64,000 nt of DNA from Apus apus (lineage: Eukaryota; Chordata; Aves; Apodiformes; Apodidae). The position numbers and the translations under genes were made by a program. Location: positions 3,348,001 through 3,412,000 of the forward strand of contig NC_067305.1 in the NCBI RefSeq assembly GCF_020740795.1, written 5' to 3'. The stretch's first letter is position 1; each line of letters begins with the position of its first letter. Positions 63,113 to 64,000 of this stretch are shown here, piece after piece. Below the pieces are notes generated by a model. The model was given only the letters and a program-made list of their open reading frames with translations. It made no database searches and had not been told where the DNA came from.

Positions 63113-64000
63113 ATGAAAGACACCACCAGCCACTTCCTGTGATGTTCTTCAGCCTTTTTGACTCAAAGGAACCACCTGACTTTCTTCAGCAATTGCAATA
63201 CAAGAAGTTGTAAGCAAAGACCATACTTGTAATTTAAGCAACATGGTTCTTGTTTATCAAAGTCATAATTTTCTCACTAGAATGACAAGCATTGACATTT
63301 CAACTACTCCTAGTAAAAAAAAGTGGGTGAGCCAAGGAGCTGAGTGTGCCAGCCAGTGCCCAAAGGAGAAAACTAGGTTAAACTTTGGATTACCAGTTAT
63401 TCTCCATCTGTTTGTTCTCATGTGAATGACTTTTTTTAAAACCCAAGACAACTTAGAGTCATCCTGTGGGTCATCTTCTCCCCCCTAATGGCCCACAGGT
63501 TGGTTTAAACACCCTGCTTGCCCCGTGCTTACACAGCCAGTAGGATATTCAGTGCCCAGGAGCTGATAGTGGAAAGATACACACTAAAAATAACTTGTCC
63601 TTTTTTTACCAGGCAGTGTAATTAAGCACTGAAATAGTGCCTGTTGTAGGGAGGTGGCCCTGGAGGCATCGAGCCAAAACAAGACATGTTGCTAAAAGGT
63701 ATGTTAGTGTTGAGCCAGATGGTCAGAGCCTTGATGCATGAAGCACCAAGTGAAATTATCTACCCAGTTTATGTAGGAAGCCCGTCTGGAGCAGCCATAA
63801 TAGCCCTAATTTCTCTCAAAATACAAATAGATGGTTGCTAGTTTTCACTGCTTTGCTGCTATGTTGTTTGACGTATTTTCCATCACCCCTGCACTTGTCT
63901 GGTGCCAAATCATTGCTGCACTTTGCTGGGATTCATCAAAACTCACACAGCTAAACACAACTGGAACAACACAACAAAGCCCTGCTTTGTTTTTCACTCT
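63113..64000. other. Unique AT-balanced DNA at the right edge
   Basis: Repeat-free, moderately AT-rich sequence without an exon or RNA gene that I recognise. It may include conserved non-coding sequence at about 63,480-63,960. Confidence 0.35.

Noticed and set aside
58500-64000. miR-7-3 hairpin expected on the far side of DPP9
   Set aside because: The mature miR-7 core (GGAAGACTAGTGATTTTG) was not found on the plus strand, and no obvious complement was seen.

Overview
This is vertebrate nuclear DNA, almost certainly from a bird. It carries about 22 truncated copies of the CR1 LINE, the dominant avian interspersed repeat. It has very GC-rich, minisatellite-packed intergenic DNA typical of avian microchromosomes, and compact spliced genes. 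Gene order (TNFAIP8L1, MYDGF, DPP9, then tRNA-Gly(TCC) and tRNA-Val(CAC)) matches human 19p13.3, whose counterpart I expect on chicken chromosome 28. There are no operons, CRISPR arrays, prophages or other prokaryotic features, and I saw no retroviral or LTR element.

Layout. 1-15,000: no convincing protein gene. It is a GC-rich desert with seven or more tandem-repeat arrays (largest about 8,640-9,415), a (GT)n tract and several AT-rich, TAATTA-bearing blocks that may be regulatory. 14,230-15,700: a CpG island, probably the TNFAIP8L1 promoter, with a candidate non-coding first exon ending at 15,457. 20,893-21,453: the single coding exon of TNFAIP8L1 (+, 186 aa). 23,894-27,367: MYDGF (-, six coding exons, 167 aa, ending RDEL), convergent with TNFAIP8L1. 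28,447-30,645: an intact seven-exon cathepsin L-like cysteine protease (-, 331 aa), which to my knowledge has no counterpart between MYDGF and DPP9 in human. 34,933-55,453: DPP9 (-, 20 coding exons). Its reconstructed product is 892 aa, the length of the human long isoform; an internal ATG gives 863 aa, the length of the human short isoform. 56,900-58,020: the DPP9 CpG island and candidate non-coding first exon. 58,032-58,103 and 58,421-58,493: two tRNA genes beside that promoter. 58,640-64,000: intergenic, with three CR1 copies.

The genes are not a functional pathway. MYDGF is a secreted/ER growth factor, the cathepsin a lysosomal or secreted protease, DPP9 a cytosolic/nuclear dipeptidyl peptidase and TNFAIP8L1 a lipid-binding regulator of death and autophagy signalling. 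The most useful observations are the extra cathepsin, a GC-AG intron in DPP9, CR1 fossils that form the immediate flank of three splice sites, a CR1 copy bracketed by a diverged ~85 bp direct repeat, and the repeat arrays around the TNFAIP8L1 and MYDGF promoters. Exon boundaries were set by hand from reading frame, splice consensus and recalled family sequences. CR1, CpG-island and repeat edges are approximate.
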